A DNA stretch of 64,000 nt from the NCBI GenBank assembly GCA_026929865.2, contig CM049397.1:35817198-35881197 (forward strand), written 5' to 3'. Origin of the DNA: Hyperoplus lanceolatus. Taxonomy: Eukaryota > Chordata > Actinopteri > Uranoscopiformes > Ammodytidae. Made by a program: the position numbers and the translations under genes. Under the pieces are notes generated by a model, which saw only the letters and a program-made list of their open reading frames with translations, had not been told where the DNA came from and did no database searches. Below, piece after piece: positions 1 through 29,751 of this stretch (positions within the stretch are counted from its first letter, which is position 1; each line of letters starts with the position of its first letter).

Positions 1-239
1 TAAATATACAGTATCTCACAAAAGTGAGTACACCCCTAACATTTCTTCAAATATTTCATTATATCTTTTCATGCGACAACACTGAATAAATGACACTTTT
101 ATACAATGTCAAGTAGTCAGTGTACAGCTTGTATAACAGTGTAAATTTACTGTCCCCTCAAAATAACTCGACACACAGCCATTAATGTCTAAACTGCTGG
201 CAACAAAAGTGAGTACACCCCTAAGAAAAAATTTCCAAA

Positions 240-1134
240 TTGGGCCCAAAGTGTCAATATTTTGTTTTGCCATCATTATTTTCTATCACTGCCTTAACCC
301 TCTTGGGCATGCAGTTCACTAGAGCTTCACAGGTTGCAACTGGAACCCTCTTCTACCCATTCATGACGACATCAAGGAGCTGGTGGATATTAGAGTCCTT
401 GCGCTCCTCCATCTCCCATTTGAGGATGCCCAAAAGATGCTCAATAGGGTTTAAGACTGGAGACATGCTTGGCCAGTCCATAACCTTTACCCTCAGCTTC
501 TTTAGCAAGCCAGTGGTCGTTCGTAGGTGTGTTTGGGGTCATTATCATGTTGCAGTACTGCCCTGCGGCCCAGTTTATGAAGGAAGGGATCATGCTCTGC
601 TTCAGTATGTCACAGTACATGTTAGAATTCAATGAACTGTAGATCCCCAGTGCTGGCAGCACTCATGCAGCCCCAGACCATGACACTCCAACCACCATGC
701 TTGACTCTAGGCAAGACACACTTGTCTTTGTACTCCTCACCTGGTAGCCGCTCCACACTCTTAACACCATCTGAACCAAATAAATGTATCTTGGTCTCAT
801 CAGACCACAGGACATGGTTGCAGTAATCCATGTCCGTAGTCTGTTTGTCTTCAGCAAACTTTTTGTGGGGTTTCTTGTGCATCATCTTTAGAATAGGCTT
901 CCTTCTGGGACGACAGCCATGCAGACCAGTATGATGCAGAGTGCGGCGTATGGTCTGAGCACTGACAGGTTGACCCCCCACCCCTTCAAGCCTTTCAGCA
1001 ATGCTGGCAGCACTCATACGTCTATTTTCCAAAGCCAACCTCTGTGTACGACGCTGACCACGTGCACTCAACCTTCGTAAACTGGGCCGCAGGGTGGTAT
1101 TGCAACATGATAACGACCGCAAACACACCTCCAA
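240..1134 (-). pseudogene. Tc1-like transposase fragment, frameshifted
   Basis: The minus strand encodes the central part of a Tc1 transposase: a second helix-turn-helix-like stretch (ISAERLEGVGGQPVSAQTIR-type), then WSDETK with the first catalytic Asp, then VMVWGCMSAA. Beyond about position 640 the reading frame is lost, and the C-terminal part with the second Asp and the NPIEHLWG catalytic Glu region is only found across frames. The N-terminal DNA-binding start is absent. It is clearly a non-functional DDE transposase remnant. Confidence 0.88.
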
Positions 1135-1422
1135 GACGACCAGTGGCTTGCTAAAAAGCTGAGGGTAAAGGTTATGGCCTGGCCAAGCATGTCTTCAGAC
1201 CTAAACCCTATTGAGCATCTTTGGGGCATCCTCAAACAGAAGTTGGAGGAGCGCAAGGTCTTTAATATCCACCAGCTCTGTGATGCTGTCATAAATGGGT
1301 GGAAGAGGGTTCCAGTTGCAACCTGTGAAGCTCTAGTGAACTACATGCCCAAGAGGGTTAAGGCAGTGATAGAAAATAATGGTGGCCACACAAAATATTT
1401 ACACTTTGGGCCCGATTTGTAA
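1084..1422 (+). pseudogene. Second, inverted copy of the Tc1 transposase C-terminus
   Basis: The plus strand repeats the transposase C-terminus: the region with the second catalytic Asp near 1108, then SSDLNPIEHLWGILKQK (third catalytic acid, Glu) and a final stretch ending at the TAA after FGPDL. It is better preserved than the minus-strand copy at 240-620. A one-base frame change separates the Asp motif from the Glu motif. Confidence 0.85.
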
Positions 1423-1718
1423 ATTTTTTCTAAGGGGTGTACTCACTTTCGTTGCCAGCAGTTTAGACATTAATGGCTGTGTGTCGAGTTATTTTGAGGG
1501 GACAGTAAATTTACACTGTTATACAAGCTGTACACTGACTAATTTACATTGTATCTAAGTGTCTTTTCTTCAGTGTTGTCCCATGGAAAGATATAAAGAA
1601 AAATGTGAAGAAATGTGAGGGGTGTACTCACTTTTGTGAGATACTGTATATATATATTACATAGTCATTTTATTGCATTGAACACAAACTCACAGCTTGA
1701 ATTTAAACCTGTTATTTC

Positions 1719-2200
<482 letters not shown>

Positions 2201-3113
2201 GGGTTTTCTCAGGTGAGTCTGAACAGGCCAGTCGTGAGCGAGACCAATTTGCAATCAGTGTAATGAGTGTTTTCAAGGTGAACTCTGTTTTACTTAATGA
2301 TCATATTCGTGCTCAGAGTTTTGTTGTTGATACACACGCTTTATGTTTTTCAAAATAATGTGCATAGTTACATTTTTTTATGTCTAGACAAAGGTGACAT
2401 CTCTTGAGATTTTGGGACATGCTTTAACTTATTTATTTCATCCTAACATGGCTCCTTGATCTTGCCTCTTGCTTATATATCCGTCTCATCGCTGGTTGTT
2501 TTCACTGGGAGGCTCAGTCCATGTGATGTGTGACTTCTGCTGCAGTGGATTGTGGGTCAGAACCTCCATAAAGCTGCTGGTTTCAACACTAAAAAAAAAA
2601 TCACCACCGGATGTAGTAGGACATCTGGGTATTTTTCAGCATGCTGCATCTGACATTATGTATTGGGACAAACTAAATACTGTATTTTCTACCAGACTAA
2701 ATAGCAAGGAAGTACAGGGATTGGAAGGCAGTCAGTGAATGAGCTGAGGGGAAGTATTCAGATTTCACAGTGACCTTTATTTTGGCGGGGAGGCTTCCTG
2801 TTGCTGCTTCAGGGTGAGAAAATGTCTGAACCTTACAAACAATAAAATGTTTGCATGTGGCAAGACCATGGATTTATGTTAACAGTAGAGACACAAAAGC
2901 CCTTCAGAAACATGTTTCTCTATGTAAGGTCGGGTGGGGACAGCCCATTATTCCAACAGCTCAATAGTGTGACATATTCCCATTGTTAACCATTAACCAG
3001 TCATTGTTCTAGGAACTACGTTTGAAATACAACTCCAGAGCTATTTAGGAAAGTATTTAAGCACCATGGAGAGGGAGTGGAGGTCAACTTAATCAGCAAT
3101 CACACACACACTG
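2201..3113. other. Intergenic, no gene recognised
   Basis: Unique AT-rich sequence. One 89-codon open frame on the plus strand (2469-2738) has no family resemblance and no splice context that I can defend. Confidence 0.5.
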
Positions 3114-3448
3114 AAAGGTGGAGTCTGCGATTCAAGAGAACGCTTGTTGTTTTGGTCAACATCAGTGAATATCTCCTCATGATCTGCTGCCTGTCTGTAC
3201 TGTGTGTGCACTGAAAGAAAATCCATTTACACAGCCTAGGCACAACGGCAACGTAAACAAAGGGTATAAGGCTCCAACCATAGCTAGCAACATCCCCATT
3301 TACAGAGCCTAGGCTGTGTATTAACACAGGATTATATTTCAGCGCACACCCAGTGCAGACAGGTGGTGGATCATGAGGAGATATTCACTGATTTAGACAC
3401 AAAAAAAATTACAACAAGCATTCTCTAGAATCTCTGACTACACCTTTA
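3114..3448. repeat. Fold-back MITE, family A, full-length copy
   Basis: Starts AAAGGTGGAGTCTGCGATTC and ends in its inverse (CTGACTACACCTTT). Second-level inverted words are CAGTGAATATCTCCTCATGATC and GATCATGAGGAGATATTCACTG, with an inner pair built on AGCCTAGGCT. Other copies lie at 11878-12066 (partial), 12901-12936 (end only), 14511-14692, 26400-26752, 28702-29009, 29294-29638, 32779-33043, 34165-34396 (one arm) and 55495-55558 (end only). Confidence 0.85.
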
Positions 3449-3454
3449 AATACA

Positions 3455-3658
<204 letters not shown>

Positions 3659-4022
3659 ATTGCCCTGCATGTCGCGTGATGCTGCAGACTCGACTGACTG
3701 TTGTTTGCACTGGCATGGAAACAGAATACCAAAGTGATGCTTCATAGGAAAAGGCTCGGCCTCTTGAAACACGTTAGAACTCGTAAAATACATTTTATTA
3801 CAGTTTAATAACACAGATAACTGTCTCCCAAAGCCGCTAACACCCCGCACAAAGAATACACACTCACCGTTTAGGAAAATTACAGCTTTTTGAGCCGATT
3901 ATAGCTCAGTTTCTATTGAATTACTCTTTACATTTTAATTATTGCATGTATAAAAATGTTAGAGTTGCACCGTTCCTCAACTGTTTAGTTAAATCAGGTT
4001 TGCACAAATGTCTGGATGGTTT

Positions 4023-4252
4023 TAGTCTGGCTTGACCACTCCCGCCAGCGTCTATTAAGCGCTGGCGTCGGCAAACAACGCTACGCCTCCATTGGCTGCT
4101 TCCCGGGGTTAGCCCCGCCGTAGATGATTGTGATTGGTTTAAATAAATAAAAACAGGCCAGCCCAGTTTCCCCCCCGAATAGACGGCTCTAAACGGAGTG
4201 CTTCCAGACCATACTACTTGCTGTAGTTTGGTCTGGCTTTGCGAGACTAGGA
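4023..4252. repeat. Probable short TIR element
   Basis: The segment begins TAGTCTGGCTTGAC and ends GTCTGGCTTTGCGAGACTA, giving imperfect inverted ends around a GC-richer interior. The minus-strand open frame across it (3939-4301) is not recognised as a protein. Boundaries are approximate. Confidence 0.4.
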
Positions 4253-4440
4253 TGGTTTTAACCCTTTGATGAAGACGCTCTGCAAACCCCTTCTGATCCA
4301 ACGATGACCTACATTCCTTAACTATGATATTTAATATGGCTGTGTGTTTCTTTGCTATATATCTTAGAAATATATCTATTTTATAATTTGATATTCCTTT
4401 CTTGCATTATGATGATACAAAAGTATGTATTCACACTTCA

Positions 4441-5369
<929 letters not shown>

Positions 5370-5590
5370 TTTTTGTCTATGTATCTTCCATAACATGTCT
5401 TCTTTCATACTAGTATAAATCAAAATGTCCACAATGTACATCCAGGTGTTTATTTGACTAAACCTTGTCTGTTTGCGTCTGTATATTTCTCCTATACAAC
5501 CATCTTTAGCGGACATTATCTCAACATTAGTTTTTTTTATTCAATACTCTGAACCAAAACTCTCACCTTCTTAACACATCAATTGTACAC
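5370..5590 (+). repeat. Dispersed repeat family B, copy 1
   Basis: Shares a long block with 9036-9330 and 21380-21670, all in the same orientation, around the words ACCTTGTCTGTTTGCGTCTG and GGACATTATCTCAACATTAG. No coding potential and no clear termini were seen, so the class is unknown. Confidence 0.75.
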
Positions 5591-5594
5591 ATAC

Positions 5595-5720
5595 CCTGCA
5601 TTCCAACACCCATAGGCTACTATTTAGTATAATAGAAAAAAATATTTAGGATGTCCCGATTCTTGTGGCCAGATTTAGGATGCTTAGAAATACCCGGATG
5701 TCTACTAGATCCGTCCGAGA
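5595..5720. repeat. MITE family C, partial copy
   Basis: Shares CCCTGCATTCCAACACCCAT and ATATTTAGGATGTCCC with the fuller copy at 10972-11255. Confidence 0.5.
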
Positions 5721-6714
5721 TTTTTAGTGTTGAGAACAGCATCCTATTTGGGAAATAAATTTAAATGTGGGAAATAAATCTCTATTGAGCATAGCATTTA
5801 AGCATCTTTGTTTCATCTGACACAGTTTTCGGTTTTGGTTAAATTGAAACTGTTTCTCTTTCAGGCGGCGAGCCCGTGTCGTGAGAAATGGACCTCCACG
5901 CCCTCACGTTTCTACCACAAACTACTTTCTCTCCCTTCGCCTAAAGCGGACAAAAACATATTCCTCACACTTTTCGTGCAAACGGCAAATTATTGTTTTT
6001 TTTTTTAAGAGGCTCCATCCTTTGAGGTCTAAAGACATTAAATAAGAGCCAAGAATATCAGCCCTTAGGCGGTGGTATTTGGAGGTATATAGCGTGCAGG
6101 ACACACACACAGGTTATGACAGTGTGCAGTTATGAAAATTACTGACTGTACCTGAAGGTATCCTCGCTGAACGGAGGGTGAACTTAGGACGGTTACAAAA
6201 TGTTTCAAGTTCAAAAGTCTGGGGTTATGAAAACAGGTCAATGTGATGCCAGGGCGTTTGAAAAGGAGATTAAGAGTTGCTAATGATTTTTTTGCTTGAT
6301 CAAGTTTTTTTCACAGCTCCTTCCTGATTGTACAGTGTGTATGAAAACGTGTATGTACATCATTAAACATATTCTACACACTTTGAAATGTATTTGATTA
6401 CCTCACTCATTTTCTGCTAAAGAAACTCGACCACAGCAAATGTATTTTCAGTTTTCAAGATAGAAAGCCCGTCTTAGTTTGGGATCTAATTGTATCTTAT
6501 AACCTTGGGGAGTTTTCTCTATACAAATGACATAATACTGGTATAAAAAATTATAATTTTTGATCGGAATTTGTCCAGCCGACAGTAATTTTTTTTTGTG
6601 TTTTCGGGTATGTGATGGGTGATATTTTAAAATAGAATAGCAGCCCAAGAAAACTTTTTTTTTTTCAAATTTCCGCCTTGTTTCTGGATACACCCTGTCA
6701 CATTTTTTACCTGT
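5721..6714. other. Intergenic, no gene recognised
   Basis: No exon, RNA gene or repeat boundary could be supported here. Confidence 0.4.
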
Positions 6715-7134
6715 ATGAGGTCGCGGGTACAAGCGGCCGAAATGGGCTTTCTCAGGAGGGTGGCTGGCGTCTCCCTTAGAGATAGGGTGAGAAGCTCAGT
6801 CATTCGTGAGGAACTCGGGGCAGAGCCGCTACTCCTTTGCGTTGAAAGGAGCCAGTTGAGGTGGTTCGGGCATCTGGTAAGGATGCCCCCAGGGCGCCTC
6901 CCTAGGGAGGTGTTCCAGGAGCGTCCAGCTGGGAGGAGGCCTCGGGGAAGACCCAGGACTAGGTGGAGAGATTATATTTCCACGCTGGCCTGGGAACGCC
7001 TCGGGATCCCCCAGTCAGAGCTGGTTGATGTGGCCCGGGAAAAAGAAGTTTGGGGTTCCCTGCTCAAGCTGCTGCCCCCGCGACCCGATTTCGGATAAGC
7101 GGTTGAAGATGATGATGATGATGATGATGATGAC
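6715..7134 (+). mobile_element. 5'-truncated non-LTR retrotransposon (LINE), 3' end
   Basis: An open frame from about 6715 to the TAA at 7096 encodes the C-terminal end of a LINE reverse-transcriptase protein. It has the RSQLRWFGHLVRMPPGRLPR motif and a following basic segment (GRRPRGRPRTRWRD) typical of this region. A short 3' UTR ends in (GAT)n at 7107-7132. The reading frame is intact, suggesting a fairly young insertion, but the catalytic YxDD domain is missing. The exact family is not assigned. Confidence 0.85.
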
Positions 7135-7188
7135 AATTTATGCAGTTTTAGTACCTAAAAATGTGCATTAACTTCATGTCGCTAAAAA

Positions 7189-7277
<89 letters not shown>

Positions 7278-7293
7278 CGCGTGTGATGTGTGC

Positions 7294-7327
<34 letters not shown>

Positions 7328-7357
7328 CTTCGTGTGTGTGCGTGTGTGTATGTGTGT

Positions 7358-7393
<36 letters not shown>

Positions 7394-7502
7394 GACGTGT
7401 GCTTGTGTGTGTGTGTGTGTGTGTGGCTTCGTGTGTGTGCGTGTGTGTATGTGTGTGTGTGTGTGTGTGTGAGTGAGTGAGTGAGTGAGTGAGTGAGTGA
7501 GT

Positions 7503-7533
<31 letters not shown>

Positions 7534-7540
7534 CCTCTCT
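7189..7540. repeat. Complex (TG)n microsatellite
   Basis: Long (TG)n followed by two larger repeats of a GCTTCGTGTGTGTGCG-containing unit and a (GAGT)n stretch at 7471-7502. Confidence 0.95.
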
Positions 7541-7699
7541 TTCTCTGTCTGTATGAACAGGTATGATATTAATAGAGCTTTTGTAACAGCATGTGTGTCA
7601 GTGACTAATGGCTCCTCAGGCGATACAAGAACATACACCCATTAAAAATCTTCACATAACTTTCTTACCGTATCCTGCAGTAACATGTGGATAAAAGTG

Positions 7700-8202
7700 T
7701 TAAAGGTACAGTGTGTAATATCGGAATATTTAGTGGCATATAGTGGTGAGATTCTAGATGTCAACGCTCCCTTGCTAAACCCTCCTTTTGTGGAGAATTT
7801 ACAGAACCTACGTTAGCCTTCAAGGGCAAGAAGCTAGTTACTAAAGATGGCATCATCCACCACTGCCTCAAGTCTTTCCACAATATCAAGTGATGAGGTG
7901 AAGATGTATGTATAGTACTTCTTCTTCTTGGTCTTCCAACAGGTGCATTTCCCCAGGACGCCCACTATATATAAAAACGTGTAAGGCCGTTAAGTTTGTC
8001 CGTTCTGTGCTACTGTAGAAACATGGCGGTGCAACATGGCGGCCTCAGTGCTATGAAGATATGAAAAAGGCTCATTCGAAGGCGATACAATATTTTTTTT
8101 CAAGAGATTATGCACAATTAAAACATCATTATGAATATTTTATTTCCTTTCCATTAAGTCTGTTCTGAAAATCCAAATGAATTCTACACACTGCAACTTT
8201 AA
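7700..8202. repeat. TTAA-flanked MITE, family D, copy 1
   Basis: Begins TTAAAGGTACAGTGTGTAAT and ends with the inverse ACACACTGCAACTTTAA. A second copy lies at 17009-17375 inside cfap157. TTAA at both ends suggests a piggyBac-type non-autonomous element, though TTAA could be part of the TIR. Confidence 0.75.
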
Positions 8203-9035
8203 AGTCTGACGTTTCATCTCACTTTCCTTTGACTAACCCCAGCTGCTTTACACACAGACACAAATACTAGAGGCACGGCACGGTCAAGAATAACAAAACA
8301 GAAGGGTTTTTCTGACAGAGAGAAATATGTGTCGCGCCCTAAAGGGGTTTTTTCCAGTGCTATAGGAAAATCACCAGCTCTAAAATGATTAAAATTGAAA
8401 AAGAAAAAAGAAAAATGTAAAACCTCTCTAAATGTGTTTCTAGTTCAGCCCAATTCAACCCGTATTTGTACGTTTCCGTGGTTTGGATCAATTATAATTT
8501 ATCACATTATTTAAAAGGTTACTTAAGCCTATCAGTATTCATATTTAGCTTAATATCTATGGGTTCTTTATCGGAAAATGTCTTGCGAGTCTCAAGCATA
8601 ATATAATTTTTTTATATCGAAAATTGTAAGAAATTAACAGAACAGCAAATAAGAAAACACTAGGTTATTGCACATAAACACAAAACAGTGTTATGACCAA
8701 AAATGTGTCCATGCAGTTACCACCCAGAGGCGCATTCTGAGCCAGGAAAAACACTGAGACAGTAACAATTGGTGCAAAAACATGCAAAGGGACTGAACGA
8801 CATTAACCACAAACAGGGAATTGGTCAAAAACACACAGAAAATAACAGTGTTTTACTGGAAACAGGGAGTGAGTGAGTCATATGATCAGGCAAAGATGGA
8901 GTCCGGGAAAAACCATGAAACTAAACACCACACGAACAGTGACAAAGAGAAGGAACACATGGACTTAATACATTACATTGAAAGTTTAAAAAAAATTATG
9001 ATAAAAATTTTCTCAAGCAATGGTCAATTTTGAGA
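8203..9035. other. Intergenic, no gene recognised
   Basis: AT-rich, with a 70-codon open frame at 8821-9033 that resembles no protein I know. Confidence 0.4.
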
Positions 9036-9350
9036 TTTTTTGTCTATTTATCTGCCATAACATGTCTTCTTTCATTCTAGTATTTAAATTGAAGGTCCAA
9101 AATGTACATTTAGGTGTTAATTTGACTAAACCTTGTCTGTTTGCGTCTGTATATTTCTCCTATGCGACCATATTTAACGGACATTATCTCAACATTAGTT
9201 TTTCTTCAATACTCTGAACCAGAAATCTCAACTTCTAAAGCACTTACATCAACTAAACTTTCCATAATCATTCTCAGCACTATTCTGAAGGTTATTACAG
9301 AAGGATTTGTTCATATGTTGTAAATTGTCTTATTTATGAGACATTTTCTT
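9036..9350 (+). repeat. Dispersed repeat family B, copy 2
   Basis: Collinear with 5370-5590 and 21380-21670. This copy lies about 530 bp upstream of the cfap157 start codon. Confidence 0.75.
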
Positions 9351-9881
9351 CTTTAAAAAAAGCAGAAAACTGTGCATATATTTTTTTTGATTTATACTGT
9401 AGAAACCTTCGACTCTAATATATTGAAAAAATATTTGAACTCTGGGTTTATCCAACATTTGTGGGTTTTTGAAAAGATCCAAATTTAGCCTACTCATAAT
9501 TAGGCTAGTTAGATATTAGGCTAGTTAGATATTGCCTAATTTGCATATTTATAAAATTTCTGCAACAATTGTAATACAAATAAATATTGTTTTAATGTCA
9601 GTAATCAACTGGCAAAGTTTCATAATGATATCGGCAAGTTAAAAATGTTACCCTATTCACATGCAGTGTCTGATGATGGTGAATTTACTTTTGAAAAGAA
9701 CCGAATTTTCCAACATTCCGTGAAGGCAGCATTCCCTAGCAACAATGTAGTCAAGCGAAAAAAACGTTTCTCCTTTAGCGGATTTTTCTGTGCACTTTTC
9801 TGGAAGATTGAGGATTTTAAAAAGCGAATTTAGACAACAAATATATCTTAATATAGATAACAATAAGTCAGAGATCAAACT

Positions 9882-25602
<15,721 letters not shown>

Positions 25603-25852
25603 TGAGAAATTGTTCTGATAAATGAGGTCAACAAACTCAAATAACCCTCCTCTGACCTCACTTTCCCTCACCGAGCAAAAACAAAAACAGTTCTAAGAAA
25701 GTTGTTTTAGCAAAGCAAACTTAATACATTCATGATCAGAGGAACCATTAGACTGTTTCAATTAATATTTTTAAAGTTCCTCGTAGCTCTTTTAATAACA
25801 TTTTACTACTGAGTTATTGATCCCGGAAGCTCACATCTGTCAATATCATTAC

Positions 25853-25891
<39 letters not shown>

Positions 25892-26215
25892 TCGGGAACT
25901 GTTGAGTTTATCACAACATTTCAACTCTATTCTTGGAAGTGCAAAATAAATTAAAAAAAAGCTTCCTCCTCTTATTTCTTGTCTCTCCTGTGACCCTAAC
26001 ACTGTCTGTACAGAGATATTGTTGTTTCTCCTCGTAAGGACACAATGTCACAATTATTTGGCGGTGAATCTTGTGTTGAGGAGAAGTTATTGAGTGATTT
26101 ATACCGTCTGAGTTGTTCAGTATGTTCTGACATGGTGTGTTCTTTTCTTTTGTTTTATTATTACTAACCACACCTGGCTCCGATGTGCTGTAGGCCTCAG
26201 GGTGGTAGGGCTGGC

Positions 26216-26338
26216 AGGCAGACAGACAGAGAGACAGACAGACGTACAGACATGTAGGCAGGCAGGCAGACAGACAGACAGGCAGATAGACATACAGGCA
26301 GGCAGGCAGACAGGCAGACAAGCAGACAGACAGACAGC
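26216..26338. repeat. (GACA)n/(GGCA)n microsatellite
   Basis: Tetranucleotide tract of CAGA and CAGG units, similar in kind to those in the 11.4-kb VNTR. Confidence 0.93.
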
Positions 26339-26399
26339 AAAGCAGCACATTTTGTTGTGTTATCTAGATGTAGTTACTTTGATCATTTTTCTGCCCTGA

Positions 26400-26752
26400 A
26401 AAGGTGGAGTCAGTGATTCTGGAGAACGCTTGTTGTCAAAATCAGTGAATATCTCCTCATGATCTGCTACTTGTACATAATACTGTGTGTGCACTTAATA
26501 CAAATCTGGTGTTAATACACAGCCTAGGCTCTGTAAACTGGTATCTAATCATGGGATATGTAAACAAAGCTAGCAACGCACCAGTTTACAGAGCCTAAGC
26601 TGTGCATGAACACCAGATTTTTTTACAGACAGGTAGTGGAACATGAGGAGATATTCACTGATTTTGACAAATGATTTCCACTATTTGTTTCCCCAATTAT
26701 TTTATTTATTTTGACAACGAGCGTTCTCCAGAATCACTGACTCCACCTTTAA
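26400..26752. repeat. Fold-back MITE, family A, full-length copy
   Basis: AAAGGTGGAGTCAGTGATTC at the left and GAATCACTGACTCCACCTTT at the right form a perfect terminal inverted repeat over these 20 bases. This is the best-preserved copy. Confidence 0.9.
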
Positions 26753-27389
26753 AGAGGGATTGGATTTATAGTTTGTCTCCATGGATACATGTTTAATCGC
26801 TCTGCGGTTTATTAAGGTGTGTCCCCTGCTGTCATACACAAAGCAACGTACACACACACACACACACACACACGCACGCAGACAGACACACCCACGCTAT
26901 AAGCATGAATGTGAGATATAACTGAGTGAAAGCTGATAAGACTCCCTTTTCAACTTTCACTTTTGTTCAACTTTTTTTTTTTTTACATAAGTTCACACAC
27001 ACACCAAACGTACTTAGTTAAGTAGACGCATATAATACTTATGCCAACAATGAATGATTTCCCTCATTTCAGAAGACATCTCTATACCATTACAATGCCA
27101 TAAACCAGGACTGTGCGAGTATTATGGTCTAGCTACCTCCAACTGGATATGTGTAGTTTGTATGAGAAGATTCCTACAAAAGATGAGAGCAGGTTTCCTC
27201 TTCCTAGGGACCCAGCTAAATGTTGAGATTTCAGGATATTGTTGTTTCATTATGTAGGTCTATTGTATATAGATGTAGGTCTATGCAGTCTCTTCTTCCT
27301 GTTTTTAATGAAATTTCTCAGTGATATGCTTTGGGTTTGGATGGGTGGGTGGGGGGATTGTTTTTGCGTGTATAAATATATCGGGGTGT

Positions 27390-27480
27390 GTCGTGGGAGG
27401 GGGGGGGATTGTTTTAAGCACTTTGTGTTACCTTTACTTGTATGAAAAGTGCTCTATAAATAAAGTATGATTGATTGATG
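27390..27480 (+). mobile_element. RTE-like LINE 3' tail
   Basis: TTTAAGCACTTTGTGTTACC, then AAAAGTGCTCTATAAATAAA, then (GATT)n: the usual tail of fish RTE-type elements. Sequence at 27050-27390 may be more of the same element, but no reverse-transcriptase motif was found. Confidence 0.6.
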
Positions 27481-28701
27481 TGTATTTTTAAATTGTGGCT
27501 CCCATATTCATATCCAATTGTTCTTTCCAATCACATTCTTTATTTATTGATGCTATAGCACCACCTGCTGGCTGCATAAAGGTACAACACACTATTTTTA
27601 ACATTTTTATTTAAAACAAAAAAAAGGAGAAATAACATCTCAAATAAAGTCAAAAATGTAATTCAAAAAAGGAATTTATTGAAGTTGAACATGGTTGTAG
27701 TACAGGCTTTATTAAAACATTGTCGTATTAATTCATAAAATTATTTATTTTACATTGCACAGTAAAACGGGAAAGTGCCTAAAAACACAAGAAATGTATC
27801 AAAAACAAGTATATTAACATACATTTAAAATGCATTTCCCCTCACAAATAAATGTCACTTCAGGCGAATTCTCTTTAAAAAAGATATCTATTATCTATTT
27901 GCATGTTTAGGCAGAAGTTTGTGTTGCTTTAAGGTCGAGTTTGATTTGCAAGTCAAAGTATATTTTGGAAAACATTTTTATCTGAGCAGAAAAAAACAAA
28001 TTCATGTTGTTTTTAATGTAAAAAAAAAAATCCATCAGAGACATTTGGCTACGTCAGTGAACACATGGAATTTATAAATGAATAGTATGAACTAACCAGC
28101 CCTCCTTCTGTAGCTGATACCAGAGCAGCACTAAAAGGGGGACTGTCCCAAAACACACACTCACCCAGGGGTTTATTTCAGTAACATGGCGGCCCAACCA
28201 CAGACAACTTTGTGCCTCTGAATGTTCACCAGAATTACAACAACAACAAAAAATTATATTTTGGTTTTATTCGTCCAGGTTTCAGCTATTTCTGAGTAGC
28301 AACAACCCACACACACAGAAATAGAAATATGAAAAAGGCGCCACCTGGTGACAAGTTAATGTAATGTTATGTTTACAGTGCAAAAAAGGCCTGATTTCAG
28401 GTCGGTAACTTTACATTTTTTAAAGTGACAAAGTGAAAAATAGACAAAGTTGAAGAGCGCGTGGAGTTAAAATATTGGTGGTTTGTTTTACCTGGAGCTG
28501 GATTGGTAGATAATAACCATGCCATCTGTCTGAGGTGTTGGTTAATTTTTGCTAAAGTTTTAAAAGGGTGAATAATTTGAAGGATTTGGCAGACTTGTAA
28601 GAGCTGAGCTGCAGATTGTAAGTCTGCTGCTTCTTGTTTGCAATATTTGCCCTCGTCTGCTGTTACGTGTTTTACTTTTTTAACCGTCAGCTGATAATTA
28701 A
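27481..28701. other. Intergenic, no gene recognised
   Basis: AT-rich with several A-runs; probably includes the 3' UTR end of the minus-strand RING gene. No exon was found. Confidence 0.4.
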
Positions 28702-29009
28702 AAAAAGTGGATTCAGCAATTGTTGTCAAAATCACTTTGTCTAAATCAGTGAATATCTCCTCACAATCCACTACCCGTCTTTACTGTGTATGCACTGAAA
28801 AACAATCCATCCTAGGCTCTGTAAATGAGCATGTTGCTAGCAACTGTGGCCCCCTTTCTTTACATACAAGTTTACAGAGGCTAGGCTGTGTATTAAAACC
28901 AGATTTGTTTCAGCATGCACAAAGTACGGACAGGTAGCGGATCATGAGGAGATAGTCACTCATTTTTGACAAAAAGCGTTCTCTAGAATCGCTGACTCCA
29001 CCTTGAAGC
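28702..29009. repeat. Fold-back MITE, family A
   Basis: Left end AAGTGGATTCAGCAATTGTT, right end AGAATCGCTGACTCCACCTT. The left arm is slightly shortened. Confidence 0.85.
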
Positions 29010-29293
29010 GAAACTAACAAATAGATTGATGGAATTCTTTGAAACTTTTTGGCACATGTTAAATGTTACTGGGCAGATTTTAGTCCACCGTATCTGTTCC
29101 TAAGGCCCTCTCCTTGGCTCTTGTGAGCTTTTTATCACCCTTGATTTAAGAGCAGGGCTTCCTCTCCGTGTGACGTCATCAGAGAAGTCAAAAGTTCTCG
29201 TTGCATAACAGTTTGGAACGATGAGTTGTTACTGCACATCTGGATCCGTTTCCATCCGTTGAACCGCAGCACTGTAACATCTGCTGCTCATTA

Positions 29294-29638
29294 AAACATG
29301 GAGTCAGTGATTCTGGAGAACGCTTGTTGTCAAAATCACTTTGTCAAAATCAGTGAATATCTCCTCATGATCTAGTACCTGTCCATACTGCGTGTGTGCC
29401 CTGAAAAATATCCAGTGTTAATACACAGACTATGCTCTGTAAACTGGTATGTAAACAAAGGGGGCCCATCGTAACTTGCAACATGCCCGTTTACAGAACT
29501 TATGCTGTGTATTAATACAATACATTTTCCAAGCGCACACACAGCACGGTAGTGGATTGCTTGGAGATATTCACTGATTTTGACAAAATATTTTCACAAC
29601 AAGCTTTCTCCAGAATCACTGACTCCACTGCCACCTTT
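29294..29638. repeat. Fold-back MITE, family A
   Basis: Left end CATGGAGTCAGTGATTCTGG, right end CCAGAATCACTGACTCCACT with a small GCCACC insertion. It ends about 110 bp beyond the stop codon of the RING gene, probably inside its 3' UTR. Confidence 0.85.
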
Positions 29639-29751
29639 AATTAAAAATCCCTGATAGTCTTCCATGTTTTTCCATCACATGTAAATAAATAAAAAACATG
29701 TCAAAATGAAAACAGGAAGTGGTGTAATGTCATGTGATGCGATGACGTCAC

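Larger units (their letters stand above)
9..1646. mobile_element. Tc1/mariner-like element rearranged into a fold-back
   Basis: Both ends read CAGTATCTCAC inward and are flanked by TA (7-8 and 1647-1648), as expected for Tc1/mariner. Unusually, both halves carry the same (3') end of the element: about 9-582 on the minus strand and about 1071-1646 on the plus strand are inverted copies of the transposase C-terminal region plus 3' flank. The roughly 490 bp between them encode the middle of the transposase on the minus strand. The start of the transposase gene is missing, so the element cannot be autonomous. Confidence 0.9.

Noticed and set aside
3939-4301. 120-residue minus-strand frame
   Set aside because: It overlaps a probable TIR repeat and resembles no known protein.
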